A stretch of DNA of 64,000 nt from Brevibacillus brevis (GCF_001039275.2 NZ_CP030117.1:1571501-1635500), one strand, 5' to 3'. Numbered from the stretch's first letter, positions 16,543 through 25,783 are shown. Translations and numbers: made by a program. The notes: generated by a model not told the origin, from the letters alone.

Positions 16543-17748
16543 ATGAATATGAATGCACAAGAGAATAGTCAGCGACCGATTCTCTTCCTGATGATTAACA
16601 TGTTTATCGCCATGCTGGGAATTGGCTTGATTATTCCGATTTTGCCCGAGTTTCTCAAAGAGTTCGGCGCGGGTGGGGAGACGGCTGGATACTTGGTGGC
16701 GGCCTTTGGTGTGACCCAATTTCTTTTTTCTCCGATTGCGGGGGAATGGTCGGATAAGTACGGTCGTAAAATCATGATTGTAATGGGACTTGTCCTGTTT
16801 ACGATCTCCAATCTGGTCTTTGCCTTGGCTGAACAGACTTGGGTGCTCTACCTTTCTCGTCTGATCGGCGGGATCGGGGCAGCAGCGATGATTCCGTCCA
16901 TGCTGGCGTATGTAGCAGACATTACGACAGAGGATAAACGTGGAAAAGGACTGGGGATGCTCGGAGCTGCCATGTCGCTCGGATTTGTTATCGGGCCTGG
17001 TATTGGCGGATTTTTAGCAGAGCTTGGCTTGCGTATGCCGTTCTATATTTCCGCGGCAGTTGGTGCGGTAGCCACACTCGGTTCCATCTTTTTCTTGTCA
17101 GAATCACTTCCGAAGGAAAAGCAGCTTGTGGCACGAAACGCCAAAGAGAAGCAGGAAAACATCTTCGTACAACTCGGCAAGTCATTTCAATCGTCCTATT
17201 TCATCATGCTGGTGCTGGTCTTTACGATGACGTTTGGCTTGGCGAACTTCGAAGTTATCTTCCCGCTGTTCGTCGATGCGAAGTTCGCGTATACTCCGCG
17301 TGATATTTCCATCATTATCACAGTGGGAGCACTTGCTGGTACGATTGTGCAGGCAGCGCTGATCGGCAAGCTCATTACTCGTTTTGGCGAGAAGAAGCTC
17401 ATTAACTGGACGTTCTTCTTGTCTGCTGTATCGATGGTGATGATGCTCTTGTCCGGTAACTTCTGGTATATGCTGATTATGACGGTTATCTTCTTTACCC
17501 TGACGTCGATTATGCGTCCGGCGATCAACACGCTGATCTCCAAGCGAGCAGGGGATGAACAAGGCTTTGTAGCAGGGATGAACAATGCCTATATGAGTCT
17601 GGGAAATATTTTTGGCCCAGCAGTGGCAGGTACGCTGTACGGGGTTCATTTGAACGCACCGTATTTGTTCGGCGCGATTATCCTGGTTCTCAGCTTGTTC
17701 TTGTCGCAAGTGGAAAGCCGTCGCAGCGTGAAAAGGGCAGTGGCTTAA
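16543..17748 (+). CDS. MFS drug-efflux transporter, NorA/TetA-like (DHA1)
   Basis: The 401-residue protein has about 12 hydrophobic helices. Motif A appears after TM2 as GEWSDKYGRKIMIVMG, and motif C of the antiporters as GFVIGPGIGGFLAE in TM5. RLIGGIGAAAMIPSMLAYVADIT in TM4 is typical of drug/H+ antiporters. The substrate is unknown; the resemblance to NorA suggests hydrophobic drugs. It ends the Rrf2-linked gene run, and a strong terminator follows. Confidence 0.9.
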   Translation: MNMNAQENSQRPILFLMINMFIAMLGIGLIIPILPEFLKEFGAGGETAGYLVAAFGVTQFLFSPIAGEWSDKYGRKIMIVMGLVLFTISNLVFALAEQTWVLYLSRLIGGIGAAAMIPSMLAYVADITTEDKRGKGLGMLGAAMSLGFVIGPGIGGFLAELGLRMPFYISAAVGAVATLGSIFFLSESLPKEKQLVARNAKEKQENIFVQLGKSFQSSYFIMLVLVFTMTFGLANFEVIFPLFVDAKFAYTPRDISIIITVGALAGTIVQAALIGKLITRFGEKKLINWTFFLSAVSMVMMLLSGNFWYMLIMTVIFFTLTSIMRPAINTLISKRAGDEQGFVAGMNNAYMSLGNIFGPAVAGTLYGVHLNAPYLFGAIILVLSLFLSQVESRRSVKRAVA

Positions 17749-17764
17749 AAATTTTTGTAAGCGG

Positions 17765-17812
17765 AAAAGAGTAGCGCAAAGTGTGGAAACGCTTTGTGTT
17801 GCTCTTTTTTTT
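17765..17812 (+). terminator. Rho-independent terminator after the MFS gene
   Basis: A 17-bp stem (AAAAGAGTAGCGCAAAG against CTTTGTGTTGCTCTTTT, with three G-U-compatible positions) is followed by a run of T. Confidence 0.88.
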
Positions 17813-17905
17813 GTTATAGGAAAAACGGCCTACATCTTTTATAATTTGTTCGAATTGGAATGATTTAGCATAATGTAGGGTGGAGTAAGAGGAGGGGGAA
17901 GCTTT

Positions 17906-19291
17906 TTGAAGAAATGGGCATCGTTTATTGTGTTTCTTATGCTAGTGATGACCGGCTGTACAGACGCTGATCCTGCGCAAAAAGACACTGCTGCGACACA
18001 ACAAACCGCAAACATGCAGGAGCAGACGAAAACGTCTGATCAGACAACTTCAGATACATCCACACAAACGCAGGCCAGAGAGCCGCTGCCTCCTGTCAAG
18101 CGCGAGTTGACGGCATTTGAGCTCGCATTGGCAAACCAGGTGGTGGGGACGTATGCTGGCGAGAATTACGATGAAGAGAAGGTCAAAAAAGAATTGGATA
18201 AGCTCCCAGCTACACTTACTTCGGAGCAATATCTCGATGAACTGCTGAAATTACTCGGAGAGGACTACCGCCCGTTTGTACTCGCGTTTGCGAATTTTGA
18301 TTCCAGTGTAGACGTTCACTTGCAGCGTCCGACTGAGGAGATTACCTTGCCGGAAACGCAAAAAACGCATTTTGCCTTGCTGATTGATGCGAGTGGCAGC
18401 ATGAAAGGAAAAGTCGGCAAAAAAACGAAGATGGAGGCAGCTCGAGAGGCGATTGACCAATTTGCGTCAGTCCTTCCCAAAAACGCGACGATTTCTTTAC
18501 GTGTATATGGGCATAAAGGAAGCGGCAGTGACCAAGACAAAGCGTTATCATGCGCCAGTACAGAGACCTTTTATTCGGAGACGGGTTATCAGAAGGAAGC
18601 ATTTCAACAAGCATTGGGCAAAGTACAGCCAGCGGGCTGGACACCGATTGCAAAAGCGCTGCAAGCGGTGCAAGAAGATATTCCTGCCGGGACAACCGAA
18701 ACATTCGTGTACGTGGTGAGTGACGGGATCGAAACGTGCGGAGGAAATCCCGTAGAAGCAGCCAAAGCACTGAACCAGTCGAGTATAAAGACCGTAGTGA
18801 ACATTATCGGTTTTGATGTTGATAACGAAGGGCAGCGTATGCTCAAGCAAGTGGCGGATGCGGGAGCGGGGACATACATAACCGTGCAGGATGAAGAGGC
18901 TTTGAAAAAGCACCTTCGGGGCGAATACGATAAGCTCAAGCAAGCTTGGTATGCGTGGAAGGAAAATGCCAAAGAAGACGCACTCAGTCAAAAAGAAGCG
19001 AAGAAAAAACTCGCTGAAGATACCAAGGAAAAAGTAAAAGCGTTGGTGGAGGAAGAGAAACAAAGATTGCTGGACGCCAGGGAATATTTGAAAAAGAGAT
19101 TTAACGGAAAAGGTGGAATTATGGATACCGATAGTGCCATTATCGACCGGAAGCAGGAAATATGGCGATACGCTGTGGATACAGGCAATGGGCTATGGAG
19201 AGATTCCGTTGACAATGGCAATCAGGAGTGGCGTGAAGTCATTGAGGAAGGACAACAAGGGGTTCGGGACGCAAACGACAAAAGACCTTGA
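17906..19291 (+). CDS. Von Willebrand A domain lipoprotein with C-terminal hendecad repeats
   Basis: This 461-residue exported protein starts with TTG behind GGAGGGGG and has a lipoprotein signal with lipobox VMTGC (Cys18). A Thr/Gln-rich linker (20-60) follows. The vWA domain begins near 155 with the metal-ion site DASGSMKG (Asp161, Ser163, Ser165) and includes YVVSDGIETC. A charged coiled-coil-like stretch (350-405) leads to three 11-residue repeats of the form xWRx[AS]VDxGNx at 419-451. It is presumably anchored outside the membrane and binds a protein or wall ligand. It is monocistronic, and its partner is unknown. Confidence 0.85.
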   Translation: MKKWASFIVFLMLVMTGCTDADPAQKDTAATQQTANMQEQTKTSDQTTSDTSTQTQAREPLPPVKRELTAFELALANQVVGTYAGENYDEEKVKKELDKLPATLTSEQYLDELLKLLGEDYRPFVLAFANFDSSVDVHLQRPTEEITLPETQKTHFALLIDASGSMKGKVGKKTKMEAAREAIDQFASVLPKNATISLRVYGHKGSGSDQDKALSCASTETFYSETGYQKEAFQQALGKVQPAGWTPIAKALQAVQEDIPAGTTETFVYVVSDGIETCGGNPVEAAKALNQSSIKTVVNIIGFDVDNEGQRMLKQVADAGAGTYITVQDEEALKKHLRGEYDKLKQAWYAWKENAKEDALSQKEAKKKLAEDTKEKVKALVEEEKQRLLDAREYLKKRFNGKGGIMDTDSAIIDRKQEIWRYAVDTGNGLWRDSVDNGNQEWREVIEEGQQGVRDANDKRP

Positions 19292-19306
19292 CCGTAATAC
19301 GCTCGC

Positions 19307-19335
19307 TTGACATTTTTTTGAAACCAGTGTAAAAA
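19307..19335 (+). promoter_or_regulatory. Promoter of the ileS T-box transcript
   Basis: TTGACA (19307-19312), 17 bp, then TAAAAA (19330-19335) stand just upstream of the leader. Confidence 0.65.
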
Positions 19336-19349
19336 ATAAAGTAACGAAA

Positions 19350-19634
19350 ATAACACCAACAAATTCATTGACGAGAAAGAGTAAGCTAATCCCCTTGTTC
19401 CCCAGAGAGTTGGCCCTAGTGCTGAAAGCCAACGTTCAAGACTTAGCCGAAAATCCTCTCCGAGAAGGAAAGCCGAAGCATTTGGAGTAAGCTGACCCGG
19501 AATCCCACCGTTACAAGGGACGCGTATGATGGTACGTAGTAGAGGTGCCGAAATGACATGCTAGCATGAAGATTTCGGAACAAGGGTGGTATCGCGAGAT
19601 CAAATCTCGTCCCTTAGGGGGCGGGATTTTTTTG
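19350..19634 (+). ncRNA. T-box leader controlling ileS
   Basis: The conserved T-box sequence AAGGGTGGTATCGCG lies at 19582-19596. It is followed by a terminator hairpin (AATCTCGTCCC against GGGGCGGGATT) ending in a run of T at about 19634. Upstream, GTTGGC...GTGCTGAAAGCCAAC has the apical Stem I look, and CCGAAAATCC contains an ATC triplet (19453-19455) that would be the isoleucine specifier. Uncharged tRNA-Ile would stabilise the antiterminator and allow ileS transcription. The specifier call is by inspection. The exact 5' end is approximate. Confidence 0.88.
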
Positions 19635-19683
19635 CGTTCTACGAACCTACACTTCTACGCAAACTACAGAAGAAGGAGTGTAC

Positions 19684-22600
19684 ATGATGAGGAAAGTAGA
19701 CGTAAAAGAAAAAGCAAGGACACGAGAGTTGCGCGTTCTGGATCAGTGGAGGGAGGACGACACGTTCCGCAAGTCGATGGACAATCGGCTGGGAAAGCCA
19801 AACTTCGTCTTTTATGAAGGACCTCCGACTGCAAATGGACAGCCGCATATCGGCCACGTGCTCGGAAGGGTCATCAAGGATTTCATCGGACGTTACAAAA
19901 CGATGTCCGGCTACCGTGTCGTCCGTAAAGCAGGTTGGGATACGCATGGTCTCCCGGTAGAGCTTGGGGTGGAAAAGCGACTTGGCATTTCTGGCAAGCA
20001 GGAGATCGAAAACTACGGAGTGGCCAAGTTCATCGAGGAATGCAAAAACAGCGTATTCGAGTACGAAAAACAATGGCGTGAGCTGACGGAAGGGATCGCT
20101 TACTGGACAGATATGGAGCATCCATACGTCACCTTAACTAACGACTACATTGAAAGCGTCTGGCACATCCTTTCTGAAATTCATAAGAAAGAACTGCTGT
20201 ACAAAGGACATCGTGTCAGTCCGTATTGCCCGGATTGCCAGACGACGCTCAGCTCTCATGAAGTGGCGCAAGGCTATGAAGACGTGAAGGATTTGAGTGC
20301 GACCGTCAAATTCAAAAGCAAGACAAGCGATGACATCTTCCTGGCGTGGACGACGACACCATGGACACTTCCGGCGAACGTGGCTTTGGTTGTCAACAAA
20401 GAACTCGATTACGTGCGGGTGAAGCACAAGGATGAAGTGTACGTCGTAGCAAAAAATCTCGCGGAGAAAGTGTTCAAGGAAGACTACGAGGTTTTGTCCA
20501 CGCACAAAGGGGCAGAATTCGTCGGTACCCCGTATGAGCCGCCTTTTGGCTATATCAAGGTAAACCATGGGCATATCATCGTCGATGCGGACTATGTCAG
20601 TGATACGAGCGGAACTGGCATCGTGCATACTGCGCCAGCGCACGGGGAGGATGATTATCGCACGACCCGTCAGCATGGTCTTGATTTTGTGAACGTCGTG
20701 AATTTGGCTGGCCGCTATACCGAGCAAATCTCAGATTTCGCGGGTCGCTTCGTGAAGGATTGCGACGTCGATATCGTAAAGGAACTGTCTCATCGCGGTC
20801 TACTGTTTTCCAAGGAGCGCTACGAGCACAGTTATCCGTTTTGCTGGCGCTGCAAATCACCACTGCTCTACTACGCGATGGAGAGCTGGTTCATCAAAAC
20901 GACAGCGATCAAGGATCAGCTAATCGAAAACAACAGCAAGATCGACTGGTATCCAGGCCACTTGCGCGAAGGGCGCTTCGGGAAATTCCTCGAAGAGCTC
21001 GTAGATTGGAATATCAGCCGCAATCGGTATTGGGGGACGCCGCTCAATTTATGGCTTTGTCAGGATTGTGGCTACGAATATGCCCCAGACAGTGTAAAAG
21101 AGTTGCGTGAGAAGTCTGTGGCGCCGCTTGACGAGAATCTGGAGCTGCACAAGCCGTTTGTGGATGAGGTGAAGCTACGTTGCTCTTGCGGCGGTACGAT
21201 GGAGCGGACTCCTGAGGTCATTGATGTGTGGTTCGACAGCGGTTCGATGCCGTTTGCTCAGTACCATCATCCATTCGGCGACGAAAAGGTATTTCAGGAG
21301 CAATACCCTGCCGACATCATTTCGGAAGGAATCGATCAGACACGGGGCTGGTTCTTCAGTTTATTGGCGGTTTCTACTCTATATAACGGAAAAGCGCCTT
21401 ACAAGGCGGTCATCTCTACCGGTCACGTTTTGGATGAACACGGTCAGAAGATGTCCAAAAGCAAAGGAAACGGGATCGATCCGTGGGAGGTTATTGAGGA
21501 GTTCGGTGCAGATGCGTTCCGGTGGGCGCTCTTGTCTGACAGTGCGCCGTGGAGCAGCAAGCGTTTCTCCAAGCGGATCGTCGCCGAGGCGAAGTACAAA
21601 GTGATCGATACGATCCATAACACGCATGCTTTTTACTCGCTGTACGCCTTGATCGATGCATTCAAGCCAGAAGAGCATCTGCCACAGCCGCCTGTAAACG
21701 ATTTGGATAGGTGGATATTATCCCGCTTGAACACCACCTTGCAGCACGTGGGAAAAGGACTGGAAACCTACGATTTCATGAATCCGGCGGGGCATATCGA
21801 AGCGTTCGTCGACGAGCTGAGCAACTGGTACATCCGTCGTTCGCGGGATCGTTTCTGGAGTAGCGGGATGACACCTGACAAAGTATCTGCTTACCAGACC
21901 CTGCGGGAAGTGTTGCTGACGCTGGCGAAGATGATCGCGCCTTACGCACCGCTGATCGCTGAAGATATGTACGGCAATCTGGGGGGAGAAGGCAGTGTTC
22001 ATTTGACAGACTATCCGCAGGTGAACACAGAAGCAATCGATGAAACCCTTGAGCGGGACATGGAAACGGCTCGTCACATCGTGGAGCTGGCACGAAATGT
22101 CCGCAACGAAACTGGACTCAAGACCAGACAGCCTCTGTCCGAGCTGATTGTATCGATGGAGCAGCCATTTAACCTGGAGAGATTTTCTAGCATTATCCAA
22201 GACGAGATCAATGTCAAAAACATTCGGGTGGAGCAAAGCGACAGCAGCTTCGTGACGTATTATTTCAAGCTCAACCTGAAGGTAGCTGGGAAAAAATACG
22301 GCAAGCTCGTTGGGCCGATTCAAGGGTATCTAAAAGAATTGAAAGCAGCAGATGCACAGAAGGCAGTAGACAATGGCTACTTGGATGTGGAGGTCGCAGG
22401 AGAGAGCGTGCGGCTGACACTAGATGAGCTGCTCGTGGAAAAGCAAGGGAAGCAAGGCTTCGCTTCTGCATCTGGATATCAGCTCCACGTAGCCTTGAAT
22501 ACGACACTCACAGAAGAGCTTGAGCAAGAAGGCTTGGTTCGTGAAGTCATCCGCGTCGTTCAGGACGCGAGGAAAAAGCTGGATTTGCCCATCGATAAAC

Positions 22601-22767
22601 GTGTCCAGCTCACACTGGATGTGGACGATGAGCTACGAGCAGCATTGGAGCGTTTTGATCATGTTTTACGTGAGAGTGTACTCGTTTCGGATGTGGCTTA
22701 TGCGAAAGCAGCAGATATGGAAACCGTTTCGTTCGGAGACAAGACGTTTGGCTTGCACATCGGGTAA
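19684..22767 (+). CDS. ileS: Isoleucyl-tRNA synthetase, type 2 (eukaryote-like)
   Basis: The 1027-residue enzyme charges tRNA-Ile. FYEGPPTANGQPHIGHVLG (HIGH at about 55-58) is the type 2 form of the N-terminal motif; type 1 enzymes have a different preceding segment. The editing domain carries LAWTTTPWTLPANVAL and KMSKS lies near residue 589. The C-terminal region is of the long type 2 kind rather than the short zinc-binding tail of type 1. Type 2 enzymes are typically insensitive to mupirocin. The upstream GTG at 19678 overlaps the AAGGAG site, so ATG 19684 (or 19687) is the start. Confidence 0.95.
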   Translation: MMRKVDVKEKARTRELRVLDQWREDDTFRKSMDNRLGKPNFVFYEGPPTANGQPHIGHVLGRVIKDFIGRYKTMSGYRVVRKAGWDTHGLPVELGVEKRLGISGKQEIENYGVAKFIEECKNSVFEYEKQWRELTEGIAYWTDMEHPYVTLTNDYIESVWHILSEIHKKELLYKGHRVSPYCPDCQTTLSSHEVAQGYEDVKDLSATVKFKSKTSDDIFLAWTTTPWTLPANVALVVNKELDYVRVKHKDEVYVVAKNLAEKVFKEDYEVLSTHKGAEFVGTPYEPPFGYIKVNHGHIIVDADYVSDTSGTGIVHTAPAHGEDDYRTTRQHGLDFVNVVNLAGRYTEQISDFAGRFVKDCDVDIVKELSHRGLLFSKERYEHSYPFCWRCKSPLLYYAMESWFIKTTAIKDQLIENNSKIDWYPGHLREGRFGKFLEELVDWNISRNRYWGTPLNLWLCQDCGYEYAPDSVKELREKSVAPLDENLELHKPFVDEVKLRCSCGGTMERTPEVIDVWFDSGSMPFAQYHHPFGDEKVFQEQYPADIISEGIDQTRGWFFSLLAVSTLYNGKAPYKAVISTGHVLDEHGQKMSKSKGNGIDPWEVIEEFGADAFRWALLSDSAPWSSKRFSKRIVAEAKYKVIDTIHNTHAFYSLYALIDAFKPEEHLPQPPVNDLDRWILSRLNTTLQHVGKGLETYDFMNPAGHIEAFVDELSNWYIRRSRDRFWSSGMTPDKVSAYQTLREVLLTLAKMIAPYAPLIAEDMYGNLGGEGSVHLTDYPQVNTEAIDETLERDMETARHIVELARNVRNETGLKTRQPLSELIVSMEQPFNLERFSSIIQDEINVKNIRVEQSDSSFVTYYFKLNLKVAGKKYGKLVGPIQGYLKELKAADAQKAVDNGYLDVEVAGESVRLTLDELLVEKQGKQGFASASGYQLHVALNTTLTEELEQEGLVREVIRVVQDARKKLDLPIDKRVQLTLDVDDELRAALERFDHVLRESVLVSDVAYAKAADMETVSFGDKTFGLHIG

Positions 22768-22952
22768 CAAAGCAGTTGGATAAACAAACAGCTAGAGAAC
22801 ATGGATGATACACCAGTTCTCAGAGTCAAACCAAACGTCTTCATAATCATCCGCAACTGACAATCTGAGCTTTTCAGAAGGAATGTTCAGATGAATGGAG
22901 AAAGGGGTAGAGGCACGAAGACGAACATTCACCAGGAAGAGAGGAAATGCAG

Positions 22953-23927
22953 ATGGACCAAGTGAAATGGAACGTTGGGGTGATTGGCGCAGGAGTCATG
23001 GGCGAGCGCATGATGAACGCTATCCGTACCCACGAAAAATTTCGAGTAGCCGCAGTGAGTGATGTATCAGCGGAGAGAGCACAGGAAGCCGCACAAAAGT
23101 CCGGTGATGTGCCTTGGTACACAAATTATAAGGAATTATTGAAAAAGGTAGAGCTGGACGTCATCTATTTGGCGGTTCCTCCCAAGTTCCATCATGCGAT
23201 TGCTCTGGATGTACTGGCACACAAAAAGCATTTGCTCTGCGAAAAGCCGTTGGCTAATTCGTTAACAGAAGCGCAAGAAATGCTGGAGGCAGCAAATGAT
23301 GCAGGGGTTGTCCATGCGATGAACTTCCCGCTCTACTATCAAGGCGTTTTTCCTGAACTTTCCCGCAGACTCGAAGAAATCGGAGATGTCCGCCGCATCG
23401 ATATCCTGACGCATTTTCACCAGTGGCCGCGTCCATGGCAGCAAACACCTTGGCTGGCTGGTCGTGAGCAAGGCGGTTTCATCCGTGAAGTGCTGCCTCA
23501 TTTCACTCACCTGACCTACGAGCTCTTCGGAGACCTGCATGTAGTCCGCTCAGAGGTAGATTATCCAGCAGATCATGACCTATGCGAGACAGGTGTATCG
23601 GCCTTCCTTCGTCTGACAGATGGTACTCCGGTTACGATCAATGGCTTAGCCGGTATCGCACATGAGGAGCATTTGGATTATCGCGTGTACGGGTCAAAAG
23701 GGACGCTGAGTGTCGTGAACTGGAGCAATCTGTTTGTGGGTGGACACGGTGAAGCGCTCGTTCCGGCTGAAGTTCCACAGCAAGACCGTCTCTCCCTGCT
23801 GTTGGATGAGCTGTCCATTGCGATGAATGGTGGAGATGCTAGACTGGTTACGTTTGAGACAGGCGTGAAAGTACAGCAAGTGCTGGAAGCATTGCTCGGA
23901 CATGAAAAAGTACACTACATCAAATAG
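22953..23927 (+). CDS. Gfo/Idh/MocA family oxidoreductase
   Basis: The 324-residue NAD(P)-dependent dehydrogenase has the Rossmann motif GVIGAGVMGERMMNAI at the N-terminus and the family's EKPLANSLTEAQEML near residue 98. A C-terminal substrate domain follows (NFPLYYQG, GGFIREVLPHFTHL). The sugar or inositol substrate cannot be told from sequence. ATG 22953 has GAGAGG at good spacing; the ATG at 22947 is too close to it. About 185 bp without identifiable features separate it from ileS. A bidirectional terminator lies between it and tetR. Confidence 0.87.
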   Translation: MDQVKWNVGVIGAGVMGERMMNAIRTHEKFRVAAVSDVSAERAQEAAQKSGDVPWYTNYKELLKKVELDVIYLAVPPKFHHAIALDVLAHKKHLLCEKPLANSLTEAQEMLEAANDAGVVHAMNFPLYYQGVFPELSRRLEEIGDVRRIDILTHFHQWPRPWQQTPWLAGREQGGFIREVLPHFTHLTYELFGDLHVVRSEVDYPADHDLCETGVSAFLRLTDGTPVTINGLAGIAHEEHLDYRVYGSKGTLSVVNWSNLFVGGHGEALVPAEVPQQDRLSLLLDELSIAMNGGDARLVTFETGVKVQQVLEALLGHEKVHYIK

Positions 23928-23950
23928 AAAGTAGCAAGAAAAGTCCACGA

Positions 23951-24002
23951 AAAAAGAGCAGGTAGGCAGGGAGATCACATCCTGCGCGCCTGCTCTTTTC
24001 TT
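23951..24002. terminator. Bidirectional terminator
   Basis: AAAAGAGCAGG...GCAGG pairs with CCTGC...CCTGCTCTTTT, with A-rich and T-rich flanks on the two sides. It can serve both the oxidoreductase gene and the convergent tetR gene. Confidence 0.9.
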
Positions 24003-24006
24003 TTTG

Positions 24007-24597
24007 CTATGGCTTGTATGTCTGTAAAAGCTGCTCAATTTGCTTGATGGCAAAATGGACATGCTTGTTGTCGCGGGTGAGTCTGCTTGCCATGATGGCT
24101 CCTTCAATGGAAGAGAAGATAACCGATGCGACTGCTTCTGCTTCCATTTCGGAACGAAATTCTCCCTGGGCAATTCCTTCTTCCAGTAATCCCTGCATGA
24201 ACGATATCGTCTCTTGGTAAGCGGCGACGGCATAATCGCGAAGAACAGGGAACGAATGGTCACTTTCGACGGCTGTGTTGAGAAGCGGGCAGCCACCTTG
24301 GAGCGGGGGATTGTTTACCGCATCAGAATATACCTTTGCCATGGCTACGAGTTTTGCAGCGGCTGTGTCCTGTTTTTCTAGCGCAGCCGCAAAATGTTCA
24401 TTCAATACTTCACCCGCATATTTGAAGGCCTCTATAGCGATTTCATCTTTACTGGAAAAACCTCTGTAGAGAGCGCCTTTGGTAAGGCCCGTGGCATCCA
24501 TGATGTCTTGCATGGAGGTTCCTGTATAGCCGTTTTGATTAAACAGCTCTGCTGACTTCCGGATAATATGCAGCTTTGTTTTTTCGCCTTTTCGCAT
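24007..24597 (-). CDS. TetR family transcriptional repressor
   Basis: The 196-residue regulator's N-terminal helix-turn-helix reads FNQNGYTGTSMQDIMDATGLTKGALYRGFSSKDEI, with a C-terminal ligand domain (TetR_C-type, with GGCPLLNTAVE). The open frame extends to 24684, but ATG 24597 (MRKGEKTK) has AAAGGA upstream. It is divergent from a DUF2306 membrane protein gene. A perfect 23-bp operator-like palindrome at 24697-24719 lies between them, so it most likely represses that gene and perhaps itself. Confidence 0.9.
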   Translation of the reverse strand: MRKGEKTKLHIIRKSAELFNQNGYTGTSMQDIMDATGLTKGALYRGFSSKDEIAIEAFKYAGEVLNEHFAAALEKQDTAAAKLVAMAKVYSDAVNNPPLQGGCPLLNTAVESDHSFPVLRDYAVAAYQETISFMQGLLEEGIAQGEFRSEMEAEAVASVIFSSIEGAIMASRLTRDNKHVHFAIKQIEQLLQTYKP

Positions 24598-24696
24598 CGC
24601 GATAGTCCTTTCATTCGGCCAAAACGGTCTATATTCGTCCAAGTTATTGTAACATTTCTCTCGTGTACGAAAGAAGGCATTCATGTAAAATCAAAA

Positions 24697-24719
24697 AGAG
24701 ACCGAACCGTTCGGTCTCT
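24697..24719 (+). promoter_or_regulatory. TetR operator palindrome
   Basis: AGAGACCGAAC-C-GTTCGGTCTCT is a perfect 11-1-11 inverted repeat 28 bp before the DUF2306 start. A weaker relative, GACCG...GGCCG, lies near 24615-24632 in front of tetR itself. Confidence 0.8.
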
Positions 24720-24747
24720 AAAATCGAACAAAGGGTTGTGTGGCAGG

Positions 24748-25386
24748 ATGAACCGTATCAAACCGTATTCGATTGTCATTTTCGTCGCATGTATGGCGAT
24801 CACGTATGCACTCGTGCAAAACTTTATCATCGATCCAGAAGCGCAAGGCTTTCTCAGTCACAAATCTGATTACAACAAAGAGCGAATGAACACATCAATC
24901 TGGCTTACGGTCATGTATGTCCATTTGTTTTTCGCCTTGATTGCCCTCGTCTGTGGAGTGGCTAATTTTTCGGACAAGCTGCTCGCACAGAACCGCAAGC
25001 TACATAAAGTAACAGGCTATGTCTATCTTTTTAGTGTGTTGGTTGTCGTAGTTACATCCGGATATATGGCCCCTTATGTAACGGGCGGAAAAGTGGCAAG
25101 TTGGCCCTTCCATTTATTGAACATCATCTGGCCTGCTATCACCATTACGGCGCTTGTCAAAATCAAAAAGCGTCAAGTCATGAAGCATAAGGAATGGATG
25201 GTCAGGAGCTTCGTCTTCTTGTTCACTAACATGCTGATTCATCTGGTGAAGCTGATTGTAGAGAAGGTGGTAGGTTTGCCGTATGAGCTCAGCTACACAA
25301 TCGCTGTATATGTCGCCATGATTGGACTTGTCGTGACCGCAGAGATGATCATTCGTACGAAACTGCGTGCACCCAAAAAAGGATGA
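24748..25386 (+). CDS. DUF2306 family membrane protein
   Basis: The 212-residue protein has about six hydrophobic helices. The conserved histidines of the family appear in YVHLFFALIALVCGVANF, NRKLHKVTGYVYL, WPFHLLNIIWP and KHKEWMVRSF; such spacing resembles membrane haem or quinone-binding proteins, but no function is proven. The frame is open back to 24568, but ATG 24748 is the natural start after the operator. It is probably induced when the TetR protein binds its ligand. Confidence 0.82.
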   Translation: MNRIKPYSIVIFVACMAITYALVQNFIIDPEAQGFLSHKSDYNKERMNTSIWLTVMYVHLFFALIALVCGVANFSDKLLAQNRKLHKVTGYVYLFSVLVVVVTSGYMAPYVTGGKVASWPFHLLNIIWPAITITALVKIKKRQVMKHKEWMVRSFVFLFTNMLIHLVKLIVEKVVGLPYELSYTIAVYVAMIGLVVTAEMIIRTKLRAPKKG

Positions 25387-25460
25387 GAGAGACGCAGCGC
25401 TTCCTTGTTTCAGGGGATGCAGGAGATTGGGTTCAACTGCGTAGGCTTGTTATATTTAAT

Positions 25461-25489
25461 TTGATTTACGAATTGTTTTCAATTATTAT
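25461..25489 (+). promoter_or_regulatory. Promoter of the trpS T-box transcript
   Basis: TTGATT (25461-25466), a 17-bp spacer and TATTAT (25484-25489) lie about 30 bp before the T-box Stem I. Confidence 0.7.
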
Positions 25490-25514
25490 ATCTAGAATAA
25501 TAGATGAACGGATC

Positions 25515-25783
25515 AACGATGTTGATGAAGAGCAAGTACGTATCAGATAATGAGGTTCAGAGAGTCGGTGGTGCTGTGAACCGATCCTCACCTGATACCG
25601 AATGGGCTTCTGAATCGCTCCGCTGAACAATGAGTAGGCGCTGCCGGGATTCTCTCCCCGTTACCAAGAGAGGAGTATCGTAATGATGTTCGACATCTTA
25701 CCGTACTTTAGAGTGAATCGCTTTTTGCGATTAAAAAAGGTGGTACCACGATAACCTCGTCCTTTATTGGGCGGGGTTTTTTG
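25515..25783 (+). ncRNA. T-box leader controlling trpS
   Basis: The T-box core AAAAAAGGTGGTACCACG lies at about 25733-25750. The terminator AACCTCGTCC...GGGCGGGGTT plus T-run ends at 25783. Stem I contains GGTTCAGAGAG...TGTGAACC, and the specifier region ACCGAATGGGC places a TGG tryptophan triplet at 25603-25605. The leader therefore reads tRNA-Trp charging. The element starts near 25515, but its exact end is not defined. Confidence 0.9.

Noticed and set aside
22768-22952. Terminator after ileS
   Set aside because: Only a GAGAAC/GTTCTC stem without a T-run is found, so no terminator is called and nothing else is recognised in this gap.
24697-24719. Palindrome as a terminator
   Set aside because: It has no T-tail, a one-base centre and a position in front of a gene, all of which suit an operator.
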